NCBI RefSeq assembly: GCF_000335475.2
Contig: NZ_ANAH02000066.1
Span: 744,001-808,000, forward strand
Origin: Cystobacter fuscus DSM 2262
GTDB lineage: Bacteria; Myxococcota; Myxococcia; Myxococcales; Myxococcaceae
DNA length: 64,000 nucleotides
Direction: 5' to 3'
The translations under genes and the position numbers were made by a program. Shown one piece after another: positions 28,918-36,947 of the stretch. The notes beneath the pieces were generated by a model that was not told where the DNA came from, did no database searches, and worked only from the letters and a program-made list of their open reading frames with translations. Position 1 is the stretch's first letter, and each line of letters opens with the position of its first letter.

Positions 28918-30315
28918 ATGGACGCCCGCATCGTCGAGTTCGCCGAGGTCCTCCGCCAGAACGGCGTGCGGGTGAGCACGTCCGAGGTCGCGGATGCGAC
29001 CCGGGCCGCCGCGGAGGTGGGGCTCCAGGACAAGGCCGTCTTCCGCGCCGTGCTGCGCACCACGTTGATCAAGCGGGAGCAGGACGGGGACGTGTTCCAG
29101 CGCGCCTTCGACTTCTTCTTCTCTGGGACGGCCAGGCCCTTCGAGGCGCTCGAGCCGTCGCTCGCCGGGCGGCTCCAGGAGCAGGGGTTGCTCGAGGGCG
29201 AGTCGTTGAGGACGGTGCTCGACGAGCTGCACCGGCGCCTTCCCGGGATGTCCCCGCTCGCCCAGGCGGCGCTCGAGGGAAACCCGGGGGCCTTGGCGCG
29301 GCTGTTCCGCACGGCCCAGCTCCAGTTGGATTTTTCCCGGATGAGGGGCCCGCTGCAGATGGGCTTCTTCTCGCGGCGGCTGATGGTGGCGGCGGGGCTG
29401 GAGCGGGCCCGCGCGGAGCTCCAGTCCTTCGAGGACGCGCTGCGCGAGCAGGGACTGGGGCAGGACAGCGTGGAGATCGTCTCGCGCCACATGGACGGAG
29501 CCCTGCGCCAGGTGGAGGACGCGGCGCGGCGCGAGGTGAAGCGTCAGGCGGGCGCGCGCATCGGCAAACCCTCGGGCGGAGTGGAGGACAAGCCGCTGCA
29601 CCGGCTCAGCCAGGCCGAGGTGAAGCAGATGCAGGCGGCGGTGCGCGCCCTGGCGGAGAAGCTCAAGGCCCGGCTCGTGCGCAAGCGGCGCTCGCGGCGC
29701 GAGGGCACGCTCCACGTGAGCCGCACCCTGCGCCACAACCTGCCGTGGGGTGGGGTGCCCATGGTGCCCTGGTTCCGCACCCGCCGCCCCGAGCGCCCCG
29801 AGCTCGTCGTCCTCTGTGACGTCTCGGACTCGGTGCGCAACGCCTCGCGGATGATGTTGCTCTTCACCCACACGCTCCAGTCGCTCTTCGCTCGCGTGCG
29901 CTCGTTCGTCTTCGTGGCGGACGTGGGCGAGGTGACGCAGCACTTCAAAGAGCGGGACGTGGACCGGGCGATCGATCTGGCCACGCTGGGCGGAGCCGTC
30001 TCGCTCACCGCCAACTCCGACTATGGCCGGGCGCTGGCCACCTTCACGCGCCACCAGCTCGGCAGCATCACGCGCCGCACCACGGTGCTGGTCATCGGGG
30101 ACGGCCGCAACAACCACAACGCCGCCAATGCCTGGGCGCTCGAGGAGCTCAGGCGCAAGTGCAAGCGTCTGCTCTGGGTCTGCCCCGAGGGGCGCGACAA
30201 CTGGGGCCTTGGCGACAGCGAGATGCTCACCTATTCGAAGCACTGCCACCACGCCGTGGTGGTCAACTCCGTGGCCGCGCTGTCCCGCATCGCCGAGCAG
30301 CTCGTCCCCGCCTGA
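28918..30315 (+). CDS. VWA-domain (CoxE-like) protein
   Basis: 465 residues. The N-terminal 250 are helical and Arg/Glu-rich. The C-terminal von Willebrand A domain begins LVVLCDVSDSVRNASRMM, with the metal-binding DxSxS motif, and continues FVFVADVGEVT and TTVLVIGDGRNN. This is the CoxE subgroup, usually paired with a MoxR-type AAA ATPase in metal insertion or protein remodelling. No MoxR gene is in the immediate neighbourhood. ATG 28918 follows a GGAGG at a somewhat long spacing. The next gene, 15 bases downstream, is probably co-transcribed. Confidence 0.85.
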   Translation: MDARIVEFAEVLRQNGVRVSTSEVADATRAAAEVGLQDKAVFRAVLRTTLIKREQDGDVFQRAFDFFFSGTARPFEALEPSLAGRLQEQGLLEGESLRTVLDELHRRLPGMSPLAQAALEGNPGALARLFRTAQLQLDFSRMRGPLQMGFFSRRLMVAAGLERARAELQSFEDALREQGLGQDSVEIVSRHMDGALRQVEDAARREVKRQAGARIGKPSGGVEDKPLHRLSQAEVKQMQAAVRALAEKLKARLVRKRRSRREGTLHVSRTLRHNLPWGGVPMVPWFRTRRPERPELVVLCDVSDSVRNASRMMLLFTHTLQSLFARVRSFVFVADVGEVTQHFKERDVDRAIDLATLGGAVSLTANSDYGRALATFTRHQLGSITRRTTVLVIGDGRNNHNAANAWALEELRRKCKRLLWVCPEGRDNWGLGDSEMLTYSKHCHHAVVVNSVAALSRIAEQLVPA

Positions 30316-30330
30316 CCCAGAAGAGGCCAC

Positions 30331-30834
30331 ATGTCCCGTTCCATGTTCGATGACCTCGACGCGACCCCCTCCGGAGCCATGGAGGCGATCGATTCGCGTA
30401 CGCTGCGGCTGTCCGCCCACCCCCTCACCGAGGAGGAGCTCCAGGGGCTCATCCGCTACCAGGAAGCCTTCCTCGCCCGGATCGAGGGCCCCTCGGGGGG
30501 CCCAAGCGCCGTGGCCGATGCCCACCAAGCGGGCCTGGAGGCCTCGGGATTGGACGTGAAGCGGGTGGAGCTGGGCACGGTGTTGCTGCGCGCCTACTGT
30601 GGCCAGCGCTGGACGGCGCGCCGGCTGCGCACCCGGCTCGGGGAGCTGGAGGCCCAGGCGGACGCCGCGTCCGCGGAGAAGGCGGCCAAGGCGCGCACCG
30701 AGCTGCGCCGGATCGAGGACCTGGAGCCCCTGGCCCGGCGCCATGGCCAGGAGTCGGTGGACCTGCTCGCCCCCCACGAGGAGCGCCTCGTCGCCCTGCA
30801 TGCCCGGATGCAGCGGGCACTGACCCGGGCGTGA
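30331..30834 (+). CDS. Conserved hypothetical protein, helical
   Basis: 167 residues, not recognised. It is strongly helical with a Cys in LLRAYCGQRW and a charged coiled-coil-like segment (LRTRLGELEAQADAASAEKA), and has no signal peptide or membrane segment. It follows the VWA/CoxE gene by 15 bases and probably forms an operon with it, suggesting a partner or substrate of that protein, though this is contextual only. Confidence 0.7.
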   Translation: MSRSMFDDLDATPSGAMEAIDSRTLRLSAHPLTEEELQGLIRYQEAFLARIEGPSGGPSAVADAHQAGLEASGLDVKRVELGTVLLRAYCGQRWTARRLRTRLGELEAQADAASAEKAAKARTELRRIEDLEPLARRHGQESVDLLAPHEERLVALHARMQRALTRA

Positions 30835-30917
30835 GGCGCCCGCGTGCCCGCCCGCCCGGGTGTTGCAATCCGCCGGGCCCCGTCGGATAAGGGCCCGTTC
30901 TTCATACGGAAAGACCC

Positions 30918-32300
30918 ATGAAGCGCTACTTCATCCACACCTTCGGCTGCCAGATGAACGTCAACGACTCGATGCGGATGGGCGAGGTGCTGAGCTCGCT
31001 CGACTACCGCCCGACGCCGGTGGCGGAGGAGGCGGACCTCATCATCCTCAACACCTGCTCCATCCGCGAGAAGGCCGAGGACAAGATGCTCTCCGCGCTG
31101 GGCCGCTACCGCACGGTGAAGCTCGCGCGCGGCACGCTCCTGGGCGTGGGCGGGTGCGTGGCGCAGCAGGAGAAGGAGAAGCTGCTCAAGAAGGTGCCCT
31201 ACCTGGACTTCGTCTTCGGCCCGGACTCCATCGCCAAGCTGCCGGACATCATCGGCCGGGTGAAGGGCGAGCGCGAGCGCGTGGTGGAGACGGCCTGGGT
31301 GGACTCCGAGGAGTACGTCTTCCCGCGCGCGGACCCCGAGACGAGCCGGGGCAAGGTGACGGAGTTCGTCACGGTGATGAAGGGCTGCGACAACGTGTGC
31401 TCCTTCTGCGTGGTGCCGCACACGCGCGGCCGCGAGGTGAGCCGGCCCTTCCCGGACGTGCTCACCGAGGTGGCGAGCCTGGCCCAGGTGGGCGTGCGCG
31501 AGGTGACGCTCATCGGGCAGAACGTGAACTCATACCAGGGTGGGGTGAGCTTCGCGCAGCTGCTCCTGCGCTGCGCGGAGGTGCCGGGCATCGAGCGCGT
31601 GCGCTTCACCACGAGCCACCCGCATGACCTGTCCGACGAGCTGATCGAGGCGTTCCGCAGCCAGCCGAAGATCTGCCCGCACTTCCACCTGCCGGTGCAG
31701 AGCGGCTCCAATCCGGTGCTCAAGCGGATGCGGCGCGACTACACGGTGGCGGAGTACCTCGAGCGGCTGGGCAAGCTGCGCGCGGCGCGTCCGGGCATCG
31801 CGATGACCACGGACATCATCGTGGGCTTCCCCGGCGAGACGGAGGAGGACTTCGCCCTCACGCTCGCGCTCACCGAGCAGGTGCGCTACGACAACCAGTT
31901 CTCCTTCATCTACAGCCCCCGGCCGAAGACGGGCGCGGCGCTGCGCGAGAACGACTGGGGTCCGGTGCCGCACGAGGTGAAGATCGAGCGGCTGGAGCGG
32001 CTGCAGAAGCTCCAGCGGCGCATCAGCGGGGAGATCACCCAGGCGCTGGTGGGCCAGGAGGTGGAGGTGCTGGTGGAGGGCCCCTCGCGCTACAACCCGC
32101 TCAAGCGCTTTGGCCGCACGGCGGAGAACCGCACGGTGAACTTCGACGGGGACGCCCCGGCGGGTGCCTTCGTGAAGGTGAAGGTGGAGAGCGCCACGCC
32201 CAACCAGCTCACCGGCAAGCAGCTCGAGGTGCTCAGCCCGCCCACGGTGATGCCTCCCGCCGAGCTGCCCCAGCCCGCCGAGACCTGCGTCGTCGCCTGA
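30918..32300 (+). CDS. miaB: tRNA-2-methylthio-N6-dimethylallyladenosine synthase MiaB
   Basis: A 460-residue radical-SAM methylthiotransferase that adds the 2-methylthio group to i6A37 of tRNAs. The N-terminal UPF0004 domain has the Cys ligands of the auxiliary cluster (FGCQMN, NTCSIRE, GGCVAQQE). The radical-SAM cluster motif is Cys157-x3-Cys161-x2-Cys164 in KGCDNVCSFCVVP. A C-terminal TRAM domain ends the protein. MiaB is favoured over MtaB/RimO by length and by the FGCQMNVNDS opening. It is 33 bases upstream of the carbonic anhydrase gene on the same strand. Confidence 0.96.
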   Translation: MKRYFIHTFGCQMNVNDSMRMGEVLSSLDYRPTPVAEEADLIILNTCSIREKAEDKMLSALGRYRTVKLARGTLLGVGGCVAQQEKEKLLKKVPYLDFVFGPDSIAKLPDIIGRVKGERERVVETAWVDSEEYVFPRADPETSRGKVTEFVTVMKGCDNVCSFCVVPHTRGREVSRPFPDVLTEVASLAQVGVREVTLIGQNVNSYQGGVSFAQLLLRCAEVPGIERVRFTTSHPHDLSDELIEAFRSQPKICPHFHLPVQSGSNPVLKRMRRDYTVAEYLERLGKLRAARPGIAMTTDIIVGFPGETEEDFALTLALTEQVRYDNQFSFIYSPRPKTGAALRENDWGPVPHEVKIERLERLQKLQRRISGEITQALVGQEVEVLVEGPSRYNPLKRFGRTAENRTVNFDGDAPAGAFVKVKVESATPNQLTGKQLEVLSPPTVMPPAELPQPAETCVVA

Positions 32301-32333
32301 AGCCCCCGTTTTCCCTCCCCGAGGTGTCCTGTC

Positions 32334-32846
32334 ATGGCCCTGCGCCGCTTTCGTGAGCAGTCCCCGCGCATCCACCCGAGCTGCTTCATCGAGGAGTCGG
32401 CGCAGGTCATCGGCGACGTGGAGCTGGGGAAGGACAGCTCGGTGTGGTTCAACTCGGTGCTGCGCGGGGACGTGAACGGCATCCGCATTGGCCAGCGCAC
32501 CAACATCCAGGATCTCACGATGATCCACGTCACCGGCCAGACCGAGACGGTCATCGGGGACGACGTGACGGTGGGGCACCGGGTGATCCTGCATGGCTGC
32601 CGGGTGGGCCACCGCGTGCTGGTGGGCATGGGCGCCATCGTCATGGACGACGTGGAGATCGGCGAGGACTGCATCATCGGCGCGGGGACACTGCTGACGC
32701 CCGGGACGAAGATTCCCCCGGGCTCGCTCGTGGTGGGCTCGCCCGGCAAGGTCAAGCGGCCGCTCACCCCCGAGGAGCGCACCTTCCTGCTCGAGTCCGC
32801 CCGGCACTACGTGGAGACCGCCGGCGAGCACCGCGCCAGCCGCTAA
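32334..32846 (+). CDS. Gamma carbonic anhydrase-family protein
   Basis: 170 residues forming a left-handed beta-helix of hexapeptide repeats. The three zinc-ligand histidines of the family are present at His65 (MIHVTG), His82 and His87 (GHRVILHGC). It resembles the YrdA/PaaY subgroup, whose carbonic anhydrase activity is often weak or unproven. It is probably co-transcribed with miaB. Confidence 0.88.
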   Translation: MALRRFREQSPRIHPSCFIEESAQVIGDVELGKDSSVWFNSVLRGDVNGIRIGQRTNIQDLTMIHVTGQTETVIGDDVTVGHRVILHGCRVGHRVLVGMGAIVMDDVEIGEDCIIGAGTLLTPGTKIPPGSLVVGSPGKVKRPLTPEERTFLLESARHYVETAGEHRASR

Positions 32847-32887
32847 CGAAGTGACGTGCGCTCCACCGCGTGCTAGGACCCCCTCTC

Positions 32888-33343
32888 ATGGAGGTCGCAG
32901 CCGCACTCAGGGCGTGCCCGCTCTTCAAGGACTTTTCCGACGTCGGCATCCAGATTTTCGCCGCCATCGGGGTCTCCCGGGCCTTTCCCAAGGGCTCGGC
33001 CCTGTTTCAGGAAGGGCGTGCCGGAGAATCGCTCTTCATCGTCCACGAGGGCTCGGTGCGCTTGAGCGCCAGGAGCCCCGCGGGCGGAGAGGTGGCGCTC
33101 GCCGAGGTGGGAGAGGGCGAGCCCCTGGGCGAGCTCGCCCTCATCCAGAAGGGAGAGCGGCTGTGCACCGCCACCGCCCTCACCGATGTGCTCGCCGTGG
33201 AGATCCGCCACGCGGACTTCCAGAAGCTCACCACCCAGAAGCCCCAGGCCTGTGTGAAGCTCCTGATGGGCGTCATCCTCCACTTCAGCCAGAAGGTCCG
33301 CGACAACCAGGGCGCCATGAAGTCGCTCGTGGGCAAACCGTGA
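32888..33343 (+). CDS. Cyclic nucleotide-binding domain protein
   Basis: 151 residues consisting of one cNMP-binding beta-roll: SLFIVHEGSVRLSA, then the phosphate-binding-cassette-like GEPLGELALIQKGERLCTATA. There is no helix-turn-helix, so it is not a CRP-type regulator; it resembles stand-alone cNMP or regulatory-subunit domains common in myxobacteria. The cassette has Arg in GERL, but the alignment is imperfect, so actual nucleotide binding is uncertain. ATG 32888 is used; an upstream in-frame GTG at 32870 is possible. Confidence 0.8.
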   Translation: MEVAAALRACPLFKDFSDVGIQIFAAIGVSRAFPKGSALFQEGRAGESLFIVHEGSVRLSARSPAGGEVALAEVGEGEPLGELALIQKGERLCTATALTDVLAVEIRHADFQKLTTQKPQACVKLLMGVILHFSQKVRDNQGAMKSLVGKP

Positions 33344-33712
33344 TCCGCTCCTGGTCGCGCTCCGTGCTACCTTCCGCCCGCGGCGATGCCCGAATGCCGA
33401 GGGCGGAGCGGAGCGTGTGCGTGACGGGAAGTTCCTGGCGTACAGGGCGGCAAGCGGCTGCCACCTGGACCTACCTCATCGAGCCCTTTTCCCGAGAGGA
33501 CGCCGCGGGAAAGATGGCGCGAGCGCCTGGTCGCTCCTACGCAGGGAAGCAGGGCGTCTCCATGGGAAGAGCGAGCGGACAGGCATAGGCGCTATCCTGG
33601 AGGCGGTCCCGGAGTTTTCGCGAAGCAGGCGTGGTTGATGCGTGGGCTTTTCAAGGGCGGCGCCGGGTAGTGTTCCCGGGCGGGGCCTTCAAGGAAGCGA
33701 AGAGAGACGAGC
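33344..33712. other. Intergenic region with no recognised feature
   Basis: 369 bases between the cNMP-binding gene and the DedA gene. Short open frames here have no ribosome-binding site or recognisable product. I see no tRNA-like fold, T-rich terminator or long repeat. It may simply hold the DedA promoter and a leader. Confidence 0.5.
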
Positions 33713-34465
33713 GTGCAAGAATTCCTCACCAACTTGCTGGGCAGTACCCACGGCGTCCTCGCCTACCTCACCGTGTTCGGCATCCTGGTGGCGTGTGGCC
33801 TGGGAGTGCCTCTGCCCGAGGACATTTCGCTCATCCTGGGTGGCTTCCTCGCCCACAAGGGCGCGGCGAGCCTGGCCGGCATGATGTTGATTGGCTTCGG
33901 CGGCATCCTGGTGGGCGACAGCCTCATCTTCCTGGCGGGCCGCCGATTGGGCTCGAAGGTGGGCCGCTCGCCCACGGGCTTCCTGGCCCGCGTCGTCACG
34001 CCCGACAAGCGCGCCCGGGTGGAGGGGCTCTTCGCCCTGCACGGGCAGAAGATCGTGATGATCGCCCGCTTCCTGCCCGGCGTGCGCGCGGTGACGTACT
34101 TCACCGCCGGCTCGGCGGGCATGTCCTATGCCCGCTTCATCTTCTGGGATGGGCTCGCGGCGCTCCTGTCCGCGCCCTTCTTCGTGTGGCTGGGCTTCCA
34201 CTTCGGCGACAAGCTCGACTACGCCATCGAGCGGATGAAGGAAGGGCAGCTCGTGGTGGTGGGTGGCCTCGTGGTGGTGGGCCTGGGGGCGTTCCTGTGG
34301 CGCAAGCGGCTGGGCGCCCTGCGCGCCGAGGCGCTCAAGGCCGCGGTGAAGCCCGCGTCGCTGTCGGCCCACCTGCTGACGGGCATGGCCTCCGAGGCTC
34401 CCTCGGCCAGCGCCTCCGTTTTCGAGAAGTCCTCGGGCACCGAGGGCCTGCGCATCCGCGATTGA
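33713..34465 (+). CDS. DedA-family inner-membrane protein
   Basis: 250 residues with four or five hydrophobic segments. The DedA/SNARE-associated signature is present: GLGVPLPEDISLILGGFL near the N-terminus, then GRRLGSK and the basic FLPGVRAVTYFTAG motif. DedA proteins take part in undecaprenyl-phosphate and phospholipid recycling and in membrane homeostasis. The GTG start follows GAGAGACGAGC. A soluble, Ala-rich C-terminal tail of about 60 residues is longer than in many relatives. Confidence 0.88.
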   Translation: MQEFLTNLLGSTHGVLAYLTVFGILVACGLGVPLPEDISLILGGFLAHKGAASLAGMMLIGFGGILVGDSLIFLAGRRLGSKVGRSPTGFLARVVTPDKRARVEGLFALHGQKIVMIARFLPGVRAVTYFTAGSAGMSYARFIFWDGLAALLSAPFFVWLGFHFGDKLDYAIERMKEGQLVVVGGLVVVGLGAFLWRKRLGALRAEALKAAVKPASLSAHLLTGMASEAPSASASVFEKSSGTEGLRIRD

Positions 34466-34592
34466 GCCAGGCGCGGATTGAGGCTCGTGCCCGAGGGCGA
34501 TGAACATCCACCAGATGCTTGGGGGCTTGGCTCAGCAAGCGCCCAACTACCGGGTGGAGTAGAGCGCGGAGGGAAGCCGTGCGGCGCGGCGA

Positions 34593-35192
34593 CTACTTGC
34601 CGCGTTTGCGGGGGGCGGGCTCGTCGTCACCGCCCGCAGGCGCCACCTGCTTCTCGGTGGTGAGCACCCGGGCCAGCAGCTGCTCCTTGTCCTCGGGGTT
34701 GAGCGTGTCGATGGCCTGGCGCAGGGTGTTGAAGTCCAGCCGGGCCACCGTGACGGTGTTGCCGCCCTTGATTTCCTGCACGGTGGGCACGCTCACCAGT
34801 TCGCGCACGTAGGTCTCGAACTCCACCTTCACGTCCGCGGCCTGTTGGATGCAGTTGTCCCGGGCGGCCACGAGCTTCTGACTGCCCTCGGTGTAGTTCA
34901 GGTCCGGGTTGCGCGTCATCGCCTCGTCGAAGGTGGCCTTGCGCTTGAGCAACGAGCTGTAGAGCTCGATGTAGCTCATCACCCGGTCGGTCTCGGGGCG
35001 GTTGACGTTGCGCGCCTGGTTGAGGGCATCGCCCGTGTCGTCACAGTGCACCTTGCCCAGCGCGGCGGCGTCCGGCGTGCCACGGGCCTGCAGGAACTCC
35101 GTCTCGCGATCCAGGCGCTCATCCGAGGAGATTTCCTTCACGCAACCGGCGGAGGACAGCAACAAGACGGTTGCAACGGCGGGCAGGCGCAT
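34593..35192 (-). CDS. Hypothetical lipoprotein
   Basis: 199 residues starting MRLPAVATVLLLSSAGC, a lipoprotein signal with Cys at about position 17. The rest is soluble, helical and acidic, with a basic tail (PAPRKRGK). No family is recognised. The frame continues far upstream antisense to guaA, but the ATG with its signal peptide is the sensible start. It is divergent from guaA and convergent with the DedA gene. Confidence 0.75.
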   Translation of the reverse strand: MRLPAVATVLLLSSAGCVKEISSDERLDRETEFLQARGTPDAAALGKVHCDDTGDALNQARNVNRPETDRVMSYIELYSSLLKRKATFDEAMTRNPDLNYTEGSQKLVAARDNCIQQAADVKVEFETYVRELVSVPTVQEIKGGNTVTVARLDFNTLRQAIDTLNPEDKEQLLARVLTTEKQVAPAGGDDEPAPRKRGK

Positions 35193-35285
35193 CAAGGACC
35201 TCTTCGAGCGGGACTTAAAGGTTGATTTCCGAAAGTTTCTAGCGGTAAGGGCCGCATCCGTCAACGCGCGCATCCCAGGGAGAGT

Positions 35286-36842
35286 GTGGTGGACATCCAC
35301 GCAGAGAAGATTCTCATCCTCGACTTCGGCAGTCAGTACACGCAGCTCATCGCGCGCCGGGTGAGAGAACTCGGTGTGTACTGTGAGATTCACCGGCCGG
35401 ACCTGTCGGCCGAGGAGATCCGTCGTTTCGCTCCGCGCGGCATCATCCTGTCGGGAGGCCCGGCCTCGGTGGAGGCGGAGGGCTCGCCGCGGTGTGACGC
35501 CTTCGTCTTCGAGGCCGGGGTGCCGGTGCTCGGTATCTGCTACGGGCTCCAATTGTTGTCCAAGCTGTTGGGCGGCAGGGTGGATCGCTCGGCGCACCGC
35601 GAATACGGGGCGGCGGAGGTGGAGGTGCTCACGTCGCGCGGGCCCCTGGCGGCGTTCGGCGTGGGCGAGCGGGTGAAGGTGTGGATGAGCCACGGCGATC
35701 GGGTGGACGCGTTGCCTCCGGACTTCGAGTCCATTGGCCGCAGCGGCAACTCGCCCTTCGCGGCGGCGGCGCACCGCACCCGTCCCATCTACGGGCTGCA
35801 GTTCCACCCCGAGGTGGTGCACACCCCGGCGGGCAAGGAGATGCTGCGCGCCTTCCTGTTCACCGACTGCAAGGTGAGCGGGAGCTGGACGATGAAGGGC
35901 TTCATCGAAGAGGCGCAGGAGGCCATCCGCCGCCAGGTGGGCGAGCACGGCCGGGTCATCTGTGGACTGTCGGGCGGCGTGGACAGCTCGGTGGCGGCGC
36001 TGCTGTTGCACCGGGCCATCGGCGCGCGGCTGCAGTGCATCTTCGTGGACAACGGGCTGCTCAGGCAGGACGAGCGCGCGCAGGTGGAGGCGCTCTTCGT
36101 GGACCGCTTCCACGTGCCGCTCAAGACGGTGGACGCGCGCGAGCGCTTCCTCGGCAAGCTCGCGGGCGTCACGGATCCCGAGAAGAAGCGCAAGACGATC
36201 GGTCGCGAGTTCATCGCGGTGTTCGAGGAGGCGGCGCAGGAGGTGCGGGGCGCGGAGTTCCTCGCGCAGGGCACGCTGTACCCGGACGTGATCGAGTCCG
36301 TGTCGTACAAGGGGCCCTCCGTCACCATCAAGAGTCACCACAACGTGGGAGGCCTGCCGGAGAAGATGAACCTCAAGCTGGTGGAGCCCTTGCGCGAGCT
36401 GTTCAAGGACGAGGTGCGCGTGCTGGGCCGCGAGCTGGGGCTGCCGGACGAGATGGTGTCCCGGCAGCCGTTCCCGGGGCCGGGTCTGGCCATCCGGGTG
36501 CTGGGGGAAATCACCGAGGAGCGCCTGGCGCTGGTGCGCCGCGCGGACGCCATCGTCCAGCAGGAGATCCGGGACGCGGGGCTGTACCGGGAGCTGTGGC
36601 AGGCGTTCGCGGTGCTGCTGCCGGTGCAGAGCGTGGGCGTCATGGGCGACGAGCGCACCTACGAGTCCACGTGCGTGCTGCGCGCGGTGACGAGCGTGGA
36701 CGGCATGACGGCGGACTGGGCGCGGCTGCCATACCCGGTGCTCGAGCGCATCTCCACGCGCATCACCAACGAGGTGCGTGGCATCAACCGCGTCGTCTAC
36801 GACGTCTCGTCCAAGCCGCCCGCGACGATCGAGTGGGAGTAG
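35286..36842 (+). CDS. guaA: GMP synthase (glutamine-hydrolysing)
   Basis: 518 residues, catalysing XMP + Gln + ATP to GMP. The N-terminal class I amidotransferase has the catalytic Cys85 in GICYGLQLL and the His/Glu pair in [11 protein letters not shown]. The synthetase domain has the PP-loop [12 protein letters not shown]. The dimerisation domain closes with [11 protein letters not shown] and the C-terminal KPPATIEWE. The next in-frame GTG at 35289 has slightly better spacing from AGGGAG and may be the real start. A bidirectional terminator follows. Confidence 0.98.
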   Translation: MVDIHAEKILILDFGSQYTQLIARRVRELGVYCEIHRPDLSAEEIRRFAPRGIILSGGPASVEAEGSPRCDAFVFEAGVPVLGICYGLQLLSKLLGGRVDRSAHREYGAAEVEVLTSRGPLAAFGVGERVKVWMSHGDRVDALPPDFESIGRSGNSPFAAAAHRTRPIYGLQFHPEVVHTPAGKEMLRAFLFTDCKVSGSWTMKGFIEEAQEAIRRQVGEHGRVICGLSGGVDSSVAALLLHRAIGARLQCIFVDNGLLRQDERAQVEALFVDRFHVPLKTVDARERFLGKLAGVTDPEKKRKTIGREFIAVFEEAAQEVRGAEFLAQGTLYPDVIESVSYKGPSVTIKSHHNVGGLPEKMNLKLVEPLRELFKDEVRVLGRELGLPDEMVSRQPFPGPGLAIRVLGEITEERLALVRRADAIVQQEIRDAGLYRELWQAFAVLLPVQSVGVMGDERTYESTCVLRAVTSVDGMTADWARLPYPVLERISTRITNEVRGINRVVYDVSSKPPATIEWE

Positions 36843-36870
36843 GGCGGAAGACAAAAGACGAGGACGAAAC

Positions 36871-36917
36871 AAAAAGGGGCTGCCCGATCATGCCGGGCAG
36901 CCCCTTTGTTTTTTGTC
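36871..36917. terminator. Bidirectional terminator between guaA and the S46 peptidase gene
   Basis: The stem GGGGCTGCCCG (36876-36886) pairs with CGGGCAGCCCC (36894-36904). TTTGTTTTTTG follows on the plus side and AACAAAAA precedes it, so both convergent genes end in a U-run. It is the clearest terminator in the window. Confidence 0.92.
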
Positions 36918-36947
36918 TTCTTTTGTCCGCGAGGGGGGGGCAGCGGA

